DNA of 64,000 nucleotides, taken from the NCBI RefSeq assembly GCF_050596425.1, contig NZ_CP192292.1:2046001-2110000 (forward strand), written 5' to 3'. Positions within the stretch are counted from its first letter, which is position 1. Each line of letters starts with the position of its first letter. Of this stretch, positions 1-9,097 are shown one piece after another. Both the position numbers and the translations under genes were made by a program. Source of the DNA: G963665925 sp050596425. GTDB lineage: Bacteria > Bacillota > Clostridia > Peptostreptococcales > Acidaminobacteraceae. A model generated the notes under the pieces. That model did no database searches and was not told the DNA's origin. It was given only the letters and a program-made list of their open reading frames with translations.

Positions 1-1628
1 CGAAGAAGGCGTTAGAAAAACTAGATCAGGCAGTGGAAGATTCTAAAAATCAACTGAAGAAAATACAAAAAAAAGCTCGTCAAAGCTTAGGAGAAAGTGA
101 AGCACAAGTTTTTGATGCCCACCTTCTATTAATGGAAGATCCTGAATGGATAGGAAAAATTCAAACACTCATAGAAAATGAAAAGGTTTGTTCAGAATAT
201 ATAGTTCAGAAAGTGACCAATGAGTTCGTTGCAGTTTTTGAAGCAATGGACAACGAGTATTTAAAAGCACGTGCATCTGACTTAAAAGATGTTTCAGGGA
301 GACTGATAAAAAACATTTTAGGACTTGCAACGGACTTGTCTGATATGGGATCAGAGCCAGTTATTATTGTTGCCAAGGATCTAACCCCGTCCGACACGGC
401 TCAATTAGACAAGGAGGCTGTTCTTGGATTTATTACAGAACAGGGAAATAAAACATCTCATTCAGCCATTATTGCAAGAACTATGGGAATTCCAGCCCTT
501 GTTGGAGCAAGAGGTCTTTTGGAGTCACTTGAGGCCATAGAAAGTCAAAATATAAAGCTTGCCTTTGATGGCAATACTGGTGAAATTCATATAAATCCCG
601 AGGTGGACATAATAAGAAAATACAATGAAAAAATTGAAGAAGAAAAGAAAATGGCTAATCTAAACGAATCAGTCCGAGGTTTAAAAAGCTGTTCAAGAGA
701 TGGTTTTGAAGTGGAACTGGCATGTAATATTGCAAAACCGGAAGAAGCAGATCTGGTGGTGGAATCAGATGGGGAAGGTGTGGGTCTATTCAGAAGCGAG
801 TTCCTTTTTATGGACCGTGATCAGCCACCTTCTGAGGATGAACAGTATTTGGCCTACAAGACGGCCGTTGAAAAACTGAAAGGCAGACCCCTCATAGTGA
901 GAACTTTAGATGCTGGTGGAGATAAGCAAATTCCTTATTTGAACATTGACGAAGAAATGAACCCCTTCTTAGGATACAGGGCCCTTCGTATTTGTCTTGA
1001 TGATGAAGAATTATTTAGGCCACAAATAAGAAGCATTTTACGTGCCAGCGCCCATGGACAAGTAAAAATAATGCTACCAATGGTTGCAACAATGAATGAG
1101 TTTAGACGAGCAAAAGCACTGGTTGAAAGTGAAAAAGCAAAACTGTTAAGCGATGGCATTCGGTTTGATCCAGAAATCGAATTGGGGATTATGGTAGAAA
1201 TTCCGTCAGTTGCAGTTCTGGCTCATAAGTTTGCCAAGGAGGTTGACTTCTTTAGTATTGGAACCAATGATTTAACCCAGTATACACTGGCGGCTGACCG
1301 GATGAATGCCAAACTTGGAAAGCTCTATAATCATAGAAATCCAGCTGTACTTGGCCTGATCAAAATGGTTATTGATGCAGCCGAAAAAGAAGGCAAATGG
1401 GTGGGCATGTGTGGAGAAGCAGCAGGAGACAAGTACATGATCCCTATACTTTTAGGAATGGGACTGAAAGAATTCAGCATGGCCCCTTCATCTATTTTAC
1501 CCTCTAGAAGGCTTATTAGAAGCCTTTCGGCAAAAGATTGCAAAGTCCTAGCAAATGACGTTCTAAATATGAATGATGTGGAAGAAATTGAAAAGAAGAT
1601 GGAAGCTTTTCTGATGCAGTATAAATAG
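1..1628 (+). CDS. ptsI: PTS phosphoenolpyruvate-protein phosphotransferase (enzyme I), 5' partial
   Basis: Enzyme I takes phosphate from PEP and passes it to HPr, starting the PTS sugar-uptake phosphorelay in the cytoplasm. The open frame runs in from the left edge in phase with position 3, so the N-terminus is missing; about 541 codons are visible against roughly 570 in the family. The GTG at 33 is internal, not the start. The phosphohistidine region reads TSHSAIIAR, and the PEP-binding TIM barrel is recognisable from GVGLFRSEFLFM, RTLDAGGDKQ, FFSIGTNDLTQYTLA and GMCGEAAGD. HPr follows 76 nt downstream on the same strand, which supports the call and gives the order ptsI-ptsH, the reverse of the commoner ptsH-ptsI. 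Confidence 0.96.
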   Translation, partial: KKALEKLDQAVEDSKNQLKKIQKKARQSLGESEAQVFDAHLLLMEDPEWIGKIQTLIENEKVCSEYIVQKVTNEFVAVFEAMDNEYLKARASDLKDVSGRLIKNILGLATDLSDMGSEPVIIVAKDLTPSDTAQLDKEAVLGFITEQGNKTSHSAIIARTMGIPALVGARGLLESLEAIESQNIKLAFDGNTGEIHINPEVDIIRKYNEKIEEEKKMANLNESVRGLKSCSRDGFEVELACNIAKPEEADLVVESDGEGVGLFRSEFLFMDRDQPPSEDEQYLAYKTAVEKLKGRPLIVRTLDAGGDKQIPYLNIDEEMNPFLGYRALRICLDDEELFRPQIRSILRASAHGQVKIMLPMVATMNEFRRAKALVESEKAKLLSDGIRFDPEIELGIMVEIPSVAVLAHKFAKEVDFFSIGTNDLTQYTLAADRMNAKLGKLYNHRNPAVLGLIKMVIDAAEKEGKWVGMCGEAAGDKYMIPILLGMGLKEFSMAPSSILPSRRLIRSLSAKDCKVLANDVLNMNDVEEIEKKMEAFLMQYK

Positions 1629-1704
1629 TTACGGTGGTCTCTTTTGACTTAAAAAAGCAATGGGGATTGGTACAAGAAACGAATGATTATAAAGTGAGGT
1701 TAAG

Positions 1705-1962
1705 ATGATTGAGACAAAATTTACACTATTGAATGAAACGGGTTTTCATGCCCGTCCAGCGAGTATCTTTGTTAAGGAAGCCACAGGTTATAGCTCAGAT
1801 GTCTTTATAGTAAAAGATGGCGAAAAATACAATGCAAAGTCTATTATGGGGCTTTTAAGCATGGGTGCTGGCAAGGGCACAGAAATACTTTTACAAGTAA
1901 GTGGTGATGATGAAGAAGCCGCGTCAAGCGCCCTCATTGAAGTACTAAAAGAAATGGAATAA
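1705..1962 (+). CDS. ptsH: Phosphocarrier protein HPr
   Basis: This is an 85-residue HPr, the small carrier between enzyme I and the sugar-specific EIIA domains. The active-site histidine sits in GFHARPAS near residue 15. The regulatory serine, target of HPr kinase in Firmicutes, sits in AKSIMGLLS near residue 46, so catabolite control through Ser-P HPr is expected. GTGAGG lies just upstream of the ATG. It follows ptsI by 76 nt and is closed by a clear terminator, so the two are probably cotranscribed. Length matches the family. Confidence 0.96.
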   Translation: MIETKFTLLNETGFHARPASIFVKEATGYSSDVFIVKDGEKYNAKSIMGLLSMGAGKGTEILLQVSGDDEEAASSALIEVLKEME

Positions 1963-1975
1963 TCTTGACTCAATA

Positions 1976-2011
1976 AACTGGCAAGGCAGGTGAACTGTTT
2001 TGCCAGTTTTT
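1976..2011 (+). terminator. Rho-independent terminator after ptsH
   Basis: A perfect 9-bp stem, AACTGGCAA paired with TTGCCAGTT, is followed by a run of T. It lies 14 nt after the ptsH stop and closes the ptsI-ptsH unit. Confidence 0.85.
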
Positions 2012-2086
2012 AATATGAATTGATTTAGTCTGCTACACATAGAAAACAAAATTAAATGAGCCCTAAATGAAAAAGTTTCTTAAGAT

Positions 2087-2115
2087 TTGACAGATTTGAT
2101 TTATTTAAATATATT
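2087..2115 (+). promoter_or_regulatory. Sigma-A promoter for the TetR gene
   Basis: TTGACA and TATATT are separated by 17 bp, a near-consensus vegetative promoter about 100 bp before the TetR start. Confidence 0.65.
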
Positions 2116-2212
2116 GTGTTTAAATCAAGCTCTAGAGGGCTTGTGTGAGCTTGTACGATGTGTTTGATTGTATGAATATTGGTAACTGGATGAGATATGT
2201 TGAGGTGGTATT

Positions 2213-2857
2213 ATGAAACGCGCTATGACGGATAGTGCAAAGGCTAAAAGAGCAATGCAGATACTGGATGCAGCGGAACAACTGTATAAAACATCGAGAT
2301 TTGAAGACATTAAGATGGTGGATATTGCTCAAACAGCTGGCGTTTCAAAAGGCACACTTTTTAATTATTACACATCAAAAGAATCAATTTTCATGGAAAT
2401 GCTTTTCAGAGAGTATAACAAACGTTTTAAAAAAATGCAGATCTTACTGCTTGAGTATGAAACAATGTCTAAGGAAGACTTTAAATCATTTGTTGTGAAA
2501 GAAATTAACCCATATTTAGACGAGGACTCAATATACACACGTTTGAATGCTATTAAAAACACAATACTTGAAAAGAACATAGACTATACTGTGGCTATGA
2601 AAGACAAGGTAAGAATGTATGAAAATGGAGAAAAAATTGGTCAGCAAATTTCAAGTTTGGTGCCATTCATGACACCAGAGAAAGTTATGGAGTTCTTTTT
2701 GGCTCAAAACGCAATTATTGTTGGAGCTATGAATTTATCGGGCAGTCCGAGGGCTATAAAAGAAGGCATTAGTGAAATGAAACTTTCAGGGTTTGATGTG
2801 GATTTTAAATCAACAGCCATAAGCATTATGACATCCTACATGGATGGTTTTTTATAA
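2213..2857 (+). CDS. TetR/AcrR family transcriptional regulator
   Basis: This 214-residue protein has a TetR-type N-terminal helix-turn-helix: AEQLYKTSRFEDIKMVDIA, then AGVSKGTLFNYYTSKESIF at about residues 20-60. The C-terminal about 150 residues form the variable ligand-binding and dimerisation part, and nothing in them names the ligand. TGAGGTGG precedes the ATG. The gene stands alone, with a near-consensus promoter upstream and a terminator downstream, so no adjacent operon shows its target; autoregulation is usual for the family but is inferred here. Confidence 0.88.
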   Translation: MKRAMTDSAKAKRAMQILDAAEQLYKTSRFEDIKMVDIAQTAGVSKGTLFNYYTSKESIFMEMLFREYNKRFKKMQILLLEYETMSKEDFKSFVVKEINPYLDEDSIYTRLNAIKNTILEKNIDYTVAMKDKVRMYENGEKIGQQISSLVPFMTPEKVMEFFLAQNAIIVGAMNLSGSPRAIKEGISEMKLSGFDVDFKSTAISIMTSYMDGFL

Positions 2858-2872
2858 GAGATTAATGTAAAG

Positions 2873-2896
2873 AAAGCACTGGTTTACAGTGCTTTT
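2873..2896 (+). terminator. Terminator after the TetR gene
   Basis: AAAGCACTG and CAGTGCTTT form a perfect 9-bp stem with a 5-nt loop and end in TTTT, 16 nt after the TetR stop. Confidence 0.75.
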
Positions 2897-2970
2897 ACTA
2901 TGCCAAAAGTCACAAATGCAGATACTTTTGTATAGAGCTTGCTGCGATAGGTATATATTGTAATAGGCTT

Positions 2971-3085
2971 CAGGCGCTTGAAAAATACAGATCATATCCT
3001 CGCCATACCATGTATATAATTTTTGATTCTTAAATATATATGGTATGGCGAGGGTTCTTGAATGATATTTTGCTAGTCGCTCAGG
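2971..3085 (+). repeat. Palindromic intergenic repeat, copy A
   Basis: This element of about 115 bp starts CAGGCGCTTG and ends GTCGCTCAGG. Its inner arms, CCTCGCCATACCAT and ATGGTATGGCGAGG, are perfect inverted repeats around an A/T-rich centre. Its outer arms are imperfect inverted repeats of each other. Related copies lie at 12000, 38847, 56563 and 61776. It sits between the TetR terminator and the promoter of the ECF sigma gene. Confidence 0.85.
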
Positions 3086-3116
3086 TTTAAAAAAAATAAA
3101 AAAATTTATGAGAAGC

Positions 3117-3146
3117 GGGAACTTTTTTTATCTCGCTTACGTCATA
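3117..3146 (+). promoter_or_regulatory. ECF-type (SigW-like) promoter for the sigma factor operon
   Basis: GGGAAC is followed 17 bp later by CGTCATA. This matches the general ECF pattern of a GAAC -35 and a CGTC -10. It lies about 40 bp before the ECF sigma gene, so the sigma factor probably transcribes its own operon. Confidence 0.65.
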
Positions 3147-3185
3147 AGAGTATAACGACAAAACAAAAGAAAGGAGGTCGGCATT

Positions 3186-3779
3186 GTGAGCGAACACGAA
3201 AGACTTCTAGTCAAGCGTGCAAAATCGGGAGATGTTGGAAGCTTCGAAGAACTCATTAGGACACATCAGTCCTATGCATACAACATTGCTTATAGAATGA
3301 TGGGCAGTGAAGAAGATGCGAAAGATGCAGCTCAAGAAGCTCTGATAAAGGTTTTTAAGAATTTAAAATCCTTTAAAGAAGATTCAACATTTAGCACGTG
3401 GTTATATCGCATAGTTATGAATACATGCAAAGATTTGCTTAGAAAAAGAAAACCTGGTGTTATTTCCATAGACAAGGGTTTTGAAACTGAAGACGGTGAT
3501 GTTCAACTTGAAATTGAAGATAACACCAATGACCCAGTTGCAAAATATGAACAAGAACAGGTTCGAATAACCATTGAATCAGCCCTTGAAGACTTGCCGG
3601 ACAATTACAAATCCGTTGTGGTTTTAAGAGAAATTCAAGGCATGAGTTATGATGAAATATCAGAGATTGAAGATATACCGATAGGAACGGTGAGATCACG
3701 GATTAATAGAGGCAGACGAATACTTAGAGAAATTTTGAAAGATAAGCTCAGAGAGCAAGCGGCGTATGAAACGTCGTAA
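3186..3779 (+). CDS. ECF RNA polymerase sigma factor, SigW/RpoE-like
   Basis: This 197-residue protein has only sigma regions 2 and 4, as in ECF sigma factors. Region 2 covers about residues 22-95, including the AYRMMGSEEDAKDAAQEALI core and STFSTWLYRIVMN. Region 4 covers about residues 130-185, with LPDNYKSVVVLREIQGMSYDEI and the IPIGTVRSRINRGRR recognition helix. Start is GTG behind AAAGGAGGTC. The anti-sigma gene follows after 27 nt and a SIMPL gene after that. It probably serves a cell-envelope stress regulon, by analogy with SigW. Confidence 0.92.
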   Translation: MSEHERLLVKRAKSGDVGSFEELIRTHQSYAYNIAYRMMGSEEDAKDAAQEALIKVFKNLKSFKEDSTFSTWLYRIVMNTCKDLLRKRKPGVISIDKGFETEDGDVQLEIEDNTNDPVAKYEQEQVRITIESALEDLPDNYKSVVVLREIQGMSYDEISEIEDIPIGTVRSRINRGRRILREILKDKLREQAAYETS

Positions 3780-3806
3780 CTTCCTAAAAGAAAGGAGGGA
3801 AGACAT

Positions 3807-5222
3807 ATGACTTGTAACAATAAAGAGATGGAAAATAAAATATCAATGTATCTGGATAAAGACTTGCCTGAAAGTGAAGTAAAAGCACTGGAAGAACACA
3901 TTCAATCCTGTGATACATGTAAAGCACTTTATGAAGATTTAAAACTAATGAATGAAATCATGTCAGATATGCCAGTTATGGATTTACCAGAAGACTTTGA
4001 AAGTGAACTTCATGATAAACTCGTGAAAGTTTCAACGAAATCGACTGCAGATGAGATGGCAAGTGATAATGGCATAAATTTAGATGTGGATACAAATAAT
4101 AATAAACAAGACAATGATTCGTTTGAACGAAAAGTTATTCGGATTCCATTGCCATCATTTAAAGATTTTAAAAGACATTCGAAACCGCTGACAGCGCTTG
4201 CTGCCACAGTTATGATTGCTGTGTTGGCCTACGGCGCAGGGAATGTTGTCGACAATATACCAAAGAGTATGGACACAGCGACCTATGAATCTGCTATGGA
4301 AGAAACTGAGTCAGCGCAGATGTTCACAGAAGAGGCTGCACCAATGGAGGCAGCTGGTAAGGCTACCTTCGATGAAAGCGTTTCAGCAGATGTGGCAGAA
4401 GATGGTGCAAATTATGGCCTCAAAATGAATTCACAAGCCAATGATGATATTGGCACATCGTCAATCAACGAGGCCCCTCAACCTAGAACAGCGATGACAA
4501 AGGCAAAAAATGATAGTCGAATGATTATTTACACAGCCGACACATGGATTGACATAGTGGACTATGACAGCACATATGAGAAAATAGTAAAAATGGTCAA
4601 TGATATGGGCGGTTATGTAGGTGAAGCCAATACGTCATACAAACACTACAATGAATCGGAACCCGAAAAATCCCTAAAACGAGGCAGACTTACAATTAGG
4701 GTGCCACAGGGGCAGTTTATGGGAACTGTGGACTTCCTTGAAAGCATTGGGATACAAAAGAATTTAAACATCTGGTCCCAGGACATTACGTCCCAGTACA
4801 GAGACATTGCCAACGAAGTGGCTAATCTTGAAATCAGGGAAGCCAAACTTCGTGAAATTATGGAAAGTGCAAAGGAAATAGAAGACGTTATAACAGTTGA
4901 AAGAGAATTGAGTCGTGTTCGTGGAGAAATAAACAACTACACTGGAACACTTAAAGAGTGGGACCGACTTGTGAGTTTATCAACAATTCATATTGAGCTT
5001 AATGAAGTGGAAACATTAGAGCCAAAAATTAAGCCTATTGATAAAAGTCTCTTGCAAAAAGCAAAAGACGGTCTTGTAAACTCAATCAATCAGCTGAAGT
5101 ATTTAGGTGAGACAGTCTTCATAGGTTTGGTGGCATTTTCACCAAAGCTTCTTGTATGGATCATTATATTCTTCTTTGGCTACAAAATAGTTAAATGGCT
5201 TGTTAAACGAATACGTAAGTGA
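3807..5222 (+). CDS. Anti-sigma factor with zinc finger and DUF4349 extracytoplasmic domain
   Basis: This 471-residue single-chain protein combines a cytoplasmic anti-sigma module with an external sensor-like part. Residues 1-40 hold a zf-HC2-type motif, HIQSCDTCK, the HxxxCxxC half of the ECF anti-sigma zinc finger. A transmembrane helix lies near residues 130-155 (LTALAATVMIAVLAYGAG). The outer region of about 280 residues matches the DUF4349 family, with the characteristic RLTIRVPQGQF and DITSQYRDI stretches and a coiled coil, and ends in a second membrane helix near 440-460 followed by KRIRK. The start ATG follows AAAGGAGGG. It should bind and hold the upstream sigma factor; the external signal is unknown. 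Confidence 0.88.
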   Translation: MTCNNKEMENKISMYLDKDLPESEVKALEEHIQSCDTCKALYEDLKLMNEIMSDMPVMDLPEDFESELHDKLVKVSTKSTADEMASDNGINLDVDTNNNKQDNDSFERKVIRIPLPSFKDFKRHSKPLTALAATVMIAVLAYGAGNVVDNIPKSMDTATYESAMEETESAQMFTEEAAPMEAAGKATFDESVSADVAEDGANYGLKMNSQANDDIGTSSINEAPQPRTAMTKAKNDSRMIIYTADTWIDIVDYDSTYEKIVKMVNDMGGYVGEANTSYKHYNESEPEKSLKRGRLTIRVPQGQFMGTVDFLESIGIQKNLNIWSQDITSQYRDIANEVANLEIREAKLREIMESAKEIEDVITVERELSRVRGEINNYTGTLKEWDRLVSLSTIHIELNEVETLEPKIKPIDKSLLQKAKDGLVNSINQLKYLGETVFIGLVAFSPKLLVWIIIFFFGYKIVKWLVKRIRK

Positions 5223-5299
5223 TTTAATTGTGGCTTTAGTGGGAATTTAGTATTTTGACATCTTGTAAAAATGGAGAAATGAAGAAAAGGAGAGACATT

Positions 5300-6046
5300 A
5301 TGAGAAAATTATTAACAGCGATTTTAGCGGTCACTCTTGTTGCAGGCGTATTTATTGCAGGCGCTGCAAAGGCACCCGTGACAATTTCAGAAGCAGCTGC
5401 TGTAGAGCAAAGAGATTATAGATTGAAAGTAAATGGTCAGGGGACAGTGACAGTAACACCGGACATGGCTTACATTAACATTGGTGTGGAAACAGAAGAT
5501 GCTGATGCGTCAAAGGCGCAGTCGGAAAATGCAATACTAATGGAAAGTGTTAAAGAAGCCATCGTAAATGCCGGCATCGATGAAGATGATCTTCAAACGA
5601 TGAACTATAGTATTTATAAGGCCTACAATTACAAAGGCGAAAATGAAAGAGAAGAAGTTTACAAAGCTTCCAATGTTTTAAAAGTAACTGTCAGAGATCT
5701 TGATAAACTAGGTGATCTGATTGATCTTGTTTCAAAATCTGGTGCTAACCAAATCAACAATATCCAGTTCACAGTGTCAAATGAAGATGCGTATTATCAG
5801 GAAGCCCTCGTGATTGCTATGGAAAATGCCAAAGGTAAAGCCGATGCTATTCTAAATACAATGGACAGAGAAGCTGGCATGCCAGTGAGTATTTCTGAAG
5901 CGAGTCGTGGTGGCGGTATGGTTCGAGACACAGGTGCCATTGCATTTTCTGCTAAAGCGGAATCAATGAATTATTCAACACCAATTCAAGCTGGCGAAAT
6001 TGAAGTTTCAGCACAGGTTTCTGTTGAATACGATTATAGTAAATAA
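5300..6046 (+). CDS. SIMPL (DUF541) domain exported protein
   Basis: This 248-residue protein has a signal peptide, MRKLLTAILAVTLVAG, and then a SIMPL/DUF541 domain. Recognisable stretches are GQGTVTVTPDMAYINIGVET near the start and AKGKADAILNTM towards the end. I start it at the ATG behind AAAGGAGA rather than at an upstream in-frame TTG at 5255, because only this start puts a signal peptide at the N-terminus. It lies 78 nt after the anti-sigma gene and ends at a strong terminator, so it is probably part of the ECF regulon. The biochemical role of SIMPL proteins is poorly known; they are usually periplasmic or cell-surface. Confidence 0.88.
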   Translation: MRKLLTAILAVTLVAGVFIAGAAKAPVTISEAAAVEQRDYRLKVNGQGTVTVTPDMAYINIGVETEDADASKAQSENAILMESVKEAIVNAGIDEDDLQTMNYSIYKAYNYKGENEREEVYKASNVLKVTVRDLDKLGDLIDLVSKSGANQINNIQFTVSNEDAYYQEALVIAMENAKGKADAILNTMDREAGMPVSISEASRGGGMVRDTGAIAFSAKAESMNYSTPIQAGEIEVSAQVSVEYDYSK

Positions 6047-6070
6047 GAACCAAATAAATTTAGTTAGTTA

Positions 6071-6118
6071 AAAAGCAGGCTCTTCCACATTTCAATATGG
6101 GGAAGAGCCTGCTTTTAA
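6071..6118. terminator. Bidirectional terminator between the SIMPL gene and bioC
   Basis: A 16-bp stem starting AAAAGCAGGCTCTTCC and closing with GGAAGAGCCTGCTTTT has A/T tails on both sides. It serves the two convergent units. Confidence 0.9.
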
Positions 6119-6177
6119 TATGATATTTAAAAAGTGCCTTGTTTGTTTAACATTAGAGCATGAGCGATTTATAGGCT

Positions 6178-7011
6178 TTATAAAAAACGATCGCTTATAA
6201 CTTCGACAGACAGGTAAAGGGCGTGATAAGTGGCGCAAACACCTCTAGGTGTCATGAACTCCCTCTCATAAATATCTGTAACCATTTTCATAAACTTTGG
6301 TGATTGAGCAGGACGAGAACCACTGGCCTTATTGGCACCAATTTTTTTTATGGACTTGAAAAATGCCATACAATCTTCAAAGTATTCTGGAAGCATGGTT
6401 TCATAAGAAGTGACTGCTGCTCGAACTTCTGAATTGTTTTTTGCATTTTCCAGGCGTAAAACCCACTCGTAAGCAGAGAGAAAATCCTGGCTGGGCTTGA
6501 CTCTATCTTCAAGTTCCATCTCTAAAGAAGCAAGCTGAAAGGATTCAGCCAATTCATTAAATGTATTGTTTCCAAAGGTGGAAAATAAGCACTGTCCCCC
6601 AGGACTTAAATGAGTAAAGATTTTGTTTGCCATTTCATCGGGGTGGTTAAACCACTGGAAGGTGGCGTTGGAAATAATCAGATCAAAGTTGTCAGTGGGG
6701 AAATGGGTCTCAATATCGGCACAGACGAAGGTAACTTGATTGTCGACCCCATTATTTTTCATACGCTGACTTGCGACGTCAATCATTCCACTGGCTAAAT
6801 CGACAGCTGTTATATGAGCATTTGGAAAACTATGTACAAGTAGGTTCGTTAAATACCCTGTGCCACAACCAATCTCCAAAATCTTTATGGGGTGGTCTAT
6901 TTTAATAAGGTTCATAAGCTTCTTTGACATGATTTTCTGTACAGAAGCATAGGTGTCGTAGGTTTTTGCATTTCGACTAAAACGTCTTTCAAGCTTTTTC
7001 TTGTCAATCAT
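6178..7011 (-). CDS. bioC: Malonyl-[ACP] O-methyltransferase BioC
   Basis: This 277-residue class I SAM methyltransferase has motif I ILEIGCGTGYLTNLL, and post-motifs ITAVDLASGMI and FDLIISNATFQWF, all typical of BioC. BioC methylates malonyl-ACP so that fatty acid synthase can build pimeloyl-ACP methyl ester. I use the ATG at 7011: AGGAG lies about 11 nt upstream and the gene overlaps the bioH stop by 8 nt. A longer TTG start at 7029 is possible but less likely. It is the last gene of the minus-strand bioF-bioH-bioC unit. Confidence 0.92.
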   Translation of the reverse strand: MIDKKKLERRFSRNAKTYDTYASVQKIMSKKLMNLIKIDHPIKILEIGCGTGYLTNLLVHSFPNAHITAVDLASGMIDVASQRMKNNGVDNQVTFVCADIETHFPTDNFDLIISNATFQWFNHPDEMANKIFTHLSPGGQCLFSTFGNNTFNELAESFQLASLEMELEDRVKPSQDFLSAYEWVLRLENAKNNSEVRAAVTSYETMLPEYFEDCMAFFKSIKKIGANKASGSRPAQSPKFMKMVTDIYEREFMTPRGVCATYHALYLSVEVISDRFL

Positions 7012-7774
7012 TGTGTTCAAGCTCCTCAAAAAATGCCTTTACATATTCACTGCAAATGTCAGGCTCAAAATAATGTGGTGCATGACCTGTATTTTTTACA
7101 ATATGTAAATCTGTGTTATGGGTATTGTTTACAATCCACTTTGAACACTTTAACGAACAGATTAGATCGTTTTCACCGGCAATCAGCAAGAGGGGGTGTA
7201 CAATTTTTGAAACCTTCATTCTGACATCGGAATGTGCTAAAAACTCCAGGCCGATTTTAAGTTCATCCTTGGCTAAGGCAGTTAAAGAATCATCGTGAAA
7301 ACAGGCCTTAAATGTCTGTGAAATGTTGACCCTCTCCGTGTCCTTTTTAGACATACATTTGTCTGCAAAAGCATCTATAACGGTTTTAGGGTGTAGGCTG
7401 AAGTTTTCAGTCATTTGTTCGAGAACATCCTTGTGCCACCCGAAATTATAATCTGGTGAATGGCTGTTTATAAAGCGAGGGGTGGCTCCAAAAAGAATAG
7501 CACCTGACACGCTTTTATGAATTTTATCACTTCCCAAATAAGAAAGAATGGGCATTGTTCCACTTGACCAGCCCACAAGGATTGTAGGTCTTTGTGGTCT
7601 TGTATCAGCCAGCATATGAATCATGGTATCCATACGATCAACAGAGCTATACTGTGAATCGTGCCAATCTACAATAAGAGCCTTATCAATTTTGGGTTTT
7701 AGTGCCTCGACCAAGGGTGCGAAGATGGATGGGGTAGAGGCCCATCCGTTTATAAACAGCATGTTGTATTTCAT
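7004..7774 (-). CDS. bioH: Alpha/beta hydrolase, probable pimeloyl-[ACP] methyl ester esterase BioH
   Basis: This is a 256-residue alpha/beta hydrolase. The nucleophile elbow is GWSSG near residue 69, an acid lies in AGENDLICS near 217, and the catalytic histidine is in NTGHAPHYFEP near 236. Removing the methyl ester from pimeloyl-ACP ends chain elongation and releases the BioF substrate. The sequence is not close enough to E. coli BioH to name by itself; the call rests on its position between bioF (2 nt) and bioC (overlap). Other gatekeeper esterases such as BioG or BioK do this job elsewhere. Confidence 0.8.
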   Translation of the reverse strand: MKYNMLFINGWASTPSIFAPLVEALKPKIDKALIVDWHDSQYSSVDRMDTMIHMLADTRPQRPTILVGWSSGTMPILSYLGSDKIHKSVSGAILFGATPRFINSHSPDYNFGWHKDVLEQMTENFSLHPKTVIDAFADKCMSKKDTERVNISQTFKACFHDDSLTALAKDELKIGLEFLAHSDVRMKVSKIVHPLLLIAGENDLICSLKCSKWIVNNTHNTDLHIVKNTGHAPHYFEPDICSEYVKAFFEELEHND

Positions 7775-7776
7775 TA

Positions 7777-8934
7777 TTAATCACCAACCATTTCAAGTCC
7801 CCTCTTCAGAGCTGCTAGTAGCCCATCAATCTCAGCAGGCGTATGTGTGGCCATTAGCGATACCCTGAGTCTACTTGTACCTGCTTCCACTGTCGGTGGC
7901 CGAATAGCAGGCACAAAGTAACCTTCTTCCAGAAGGTACTCTGAAATGCGTAAAGTATCTTCTGATGATCCTATTATAACAGGAACGATTGGTGTCATGT
8001 CGTTATGGACAGAAATTCCCATTTCTTTTAAGCCGGTTTTTAGTCGGATGATATTATTTCTTAGTCTTGTTCGTCTGTCGTCTGCCACTGGTATGAGTTC
8101 TAGTGATTTAAGTGTTGCAGCGACATTCCCCGCTGGTAGAGCGGTTGAGAAAATAAAGCTTCGTGCCTTATTGCGCATCCAATCAATAAGATCTTGTCGT
8201 CCAGTGACATAGCCTCCAACCGATGGAATAGCCTTTGAAAATGTTCCTATGTGAAGGTCAATATCATGAGACATACAAAGTTCAGATGCTGTTCCACGAC
8301 CATTTAGCCCAAGCACACCAAATCCATGAGCATCATCAACAGCAAGAAGGGCACCGTGAGCCTTGGCTATTTTTCCAATGTCTGAAAGTGGAGCCATAAG
8401 ACCATCCATACTAAAGATGCCATCGGTAATGATGAGTTTATTTTCAGTTTCAACCTTACTAAGTTTCTTTTGAAGATCCTCTGTATCCATTGGCTTGTAG
8501 CGCAGTGTTTTTGCCTGGGTAAGGGAACTGCCATCCACAATGCTGGCATGATTCAACTTATCTGATAAGATGGTCCAGTTTTTATTTGTAATGGATGATA
8601 TTAGGCCTAGGTTAGCCATATATCCAGTATTGAAAAGAATTGCATCATCTTGTTTTTTGAATTTGGCCAGTTCTCTTTCAAGGGTTTGATGAAGCGGTGT
8701 TGTGCCTGTTGTCATTCGTGACCCACCAGAACCGGTACCAAAGGCCTCCGTTGCTTGGACGGCTGCTTGCGTGATGTCTGGATGCCCATTTAATCCAAGG
8801 TAGTTGTTTGATCCGAAGAGGATGTACCACTGGTCCTTATGTTTGATTCGGCTGGCTTGTGCCGTTTCAATTGCTTTGCAAACACGCAGTTGTGAAGAGT
8901 GTTCAAGTTCCTTGACAGCTTGTTTAAAATCCAT
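7777..8934 (-). CDS. bioF: 8-amino-7-oxononanoate synthase BioF
   Basis: This 385-residue PLP enzyme condenses pimeloyl-ACP with L-alanine, giving 8-amino-7-oxononanoate, the first committed step of the biotin rings. Family marks are SNNYLGL near residue 43, GSGGSRMTTGTTPLH, DDAHGFGVLG, and the PLP-lysine motif TFSKAIPSVGGY near residue 235. GGGAG precedes the ATG. It is first in the minus-strand bio unit and diverges from the ACP/KAS pair across a BirA-type operator. bioA, bioD and bioB are not in this window. Confidence 0.94.
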   Translation of the reverse strand: MDFKQAVKELEHSSQLRVCKAIETAQASRIKHKDQWYILFGSNNYLGLNGHPDITQAAVQATEAFGTGSGGSRMTTGTTPLHQTLERELAKFKKQDDAILFNTGYMANLGLISSITNKNWTILSDKLNHASIVDGSSLTQAKTLRYKPMDTEDLQKKLSKVETENKLIITDGIFSMDGLMAPLSDIGKIAKAHGALLAVDDAHGFGVLGLNGRGTASELCMSHDIDLHIGTFSKAIPSVGGYVTGRQDLIDWMRNKARSFIFSTALPAGNVAATLKSLELIPVADDRRTRLRNNIIRLKTGLKEMGISVHNDMTPIVPVIIGSSEDTLRISEYLLEEGYFVPAIRPPTVEAGTSRLRVSLMATHTPAEIDGLLAALKRGLEMVGD

Positions 8935-9057
8935 TGAAATCTCCCGTAATCATATTTGTAATTGCATTATTTTACATTATATATAATTCATGTGTTGGTG
9001 CTGTGAAATGTGAGGAAACTTTACATTCAAATGGAATCTTTGCCTGTCTTACATATT

Positions 9058-9097
9058 CTTATTGTAAACCTATATATAAATTATAGTTTACAATAAG
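9058..9097. promoter_or_regulatory. BirA (biotin repressor) operator
   Basis: The core reads TTGTAAACC, 14 bp, AGTTTACAA. It differs by one base from the known bacterial BirA consensus TTGTAAACC-N14/15-GGTTTACAA. The palindrome extends to 12 bp per arm, CTTATTGTAAAC and GTTTACAATAAG. It lies between bioF and the ACP gene and covers the -35 of the rightward promoter. Confidence 0.87.
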
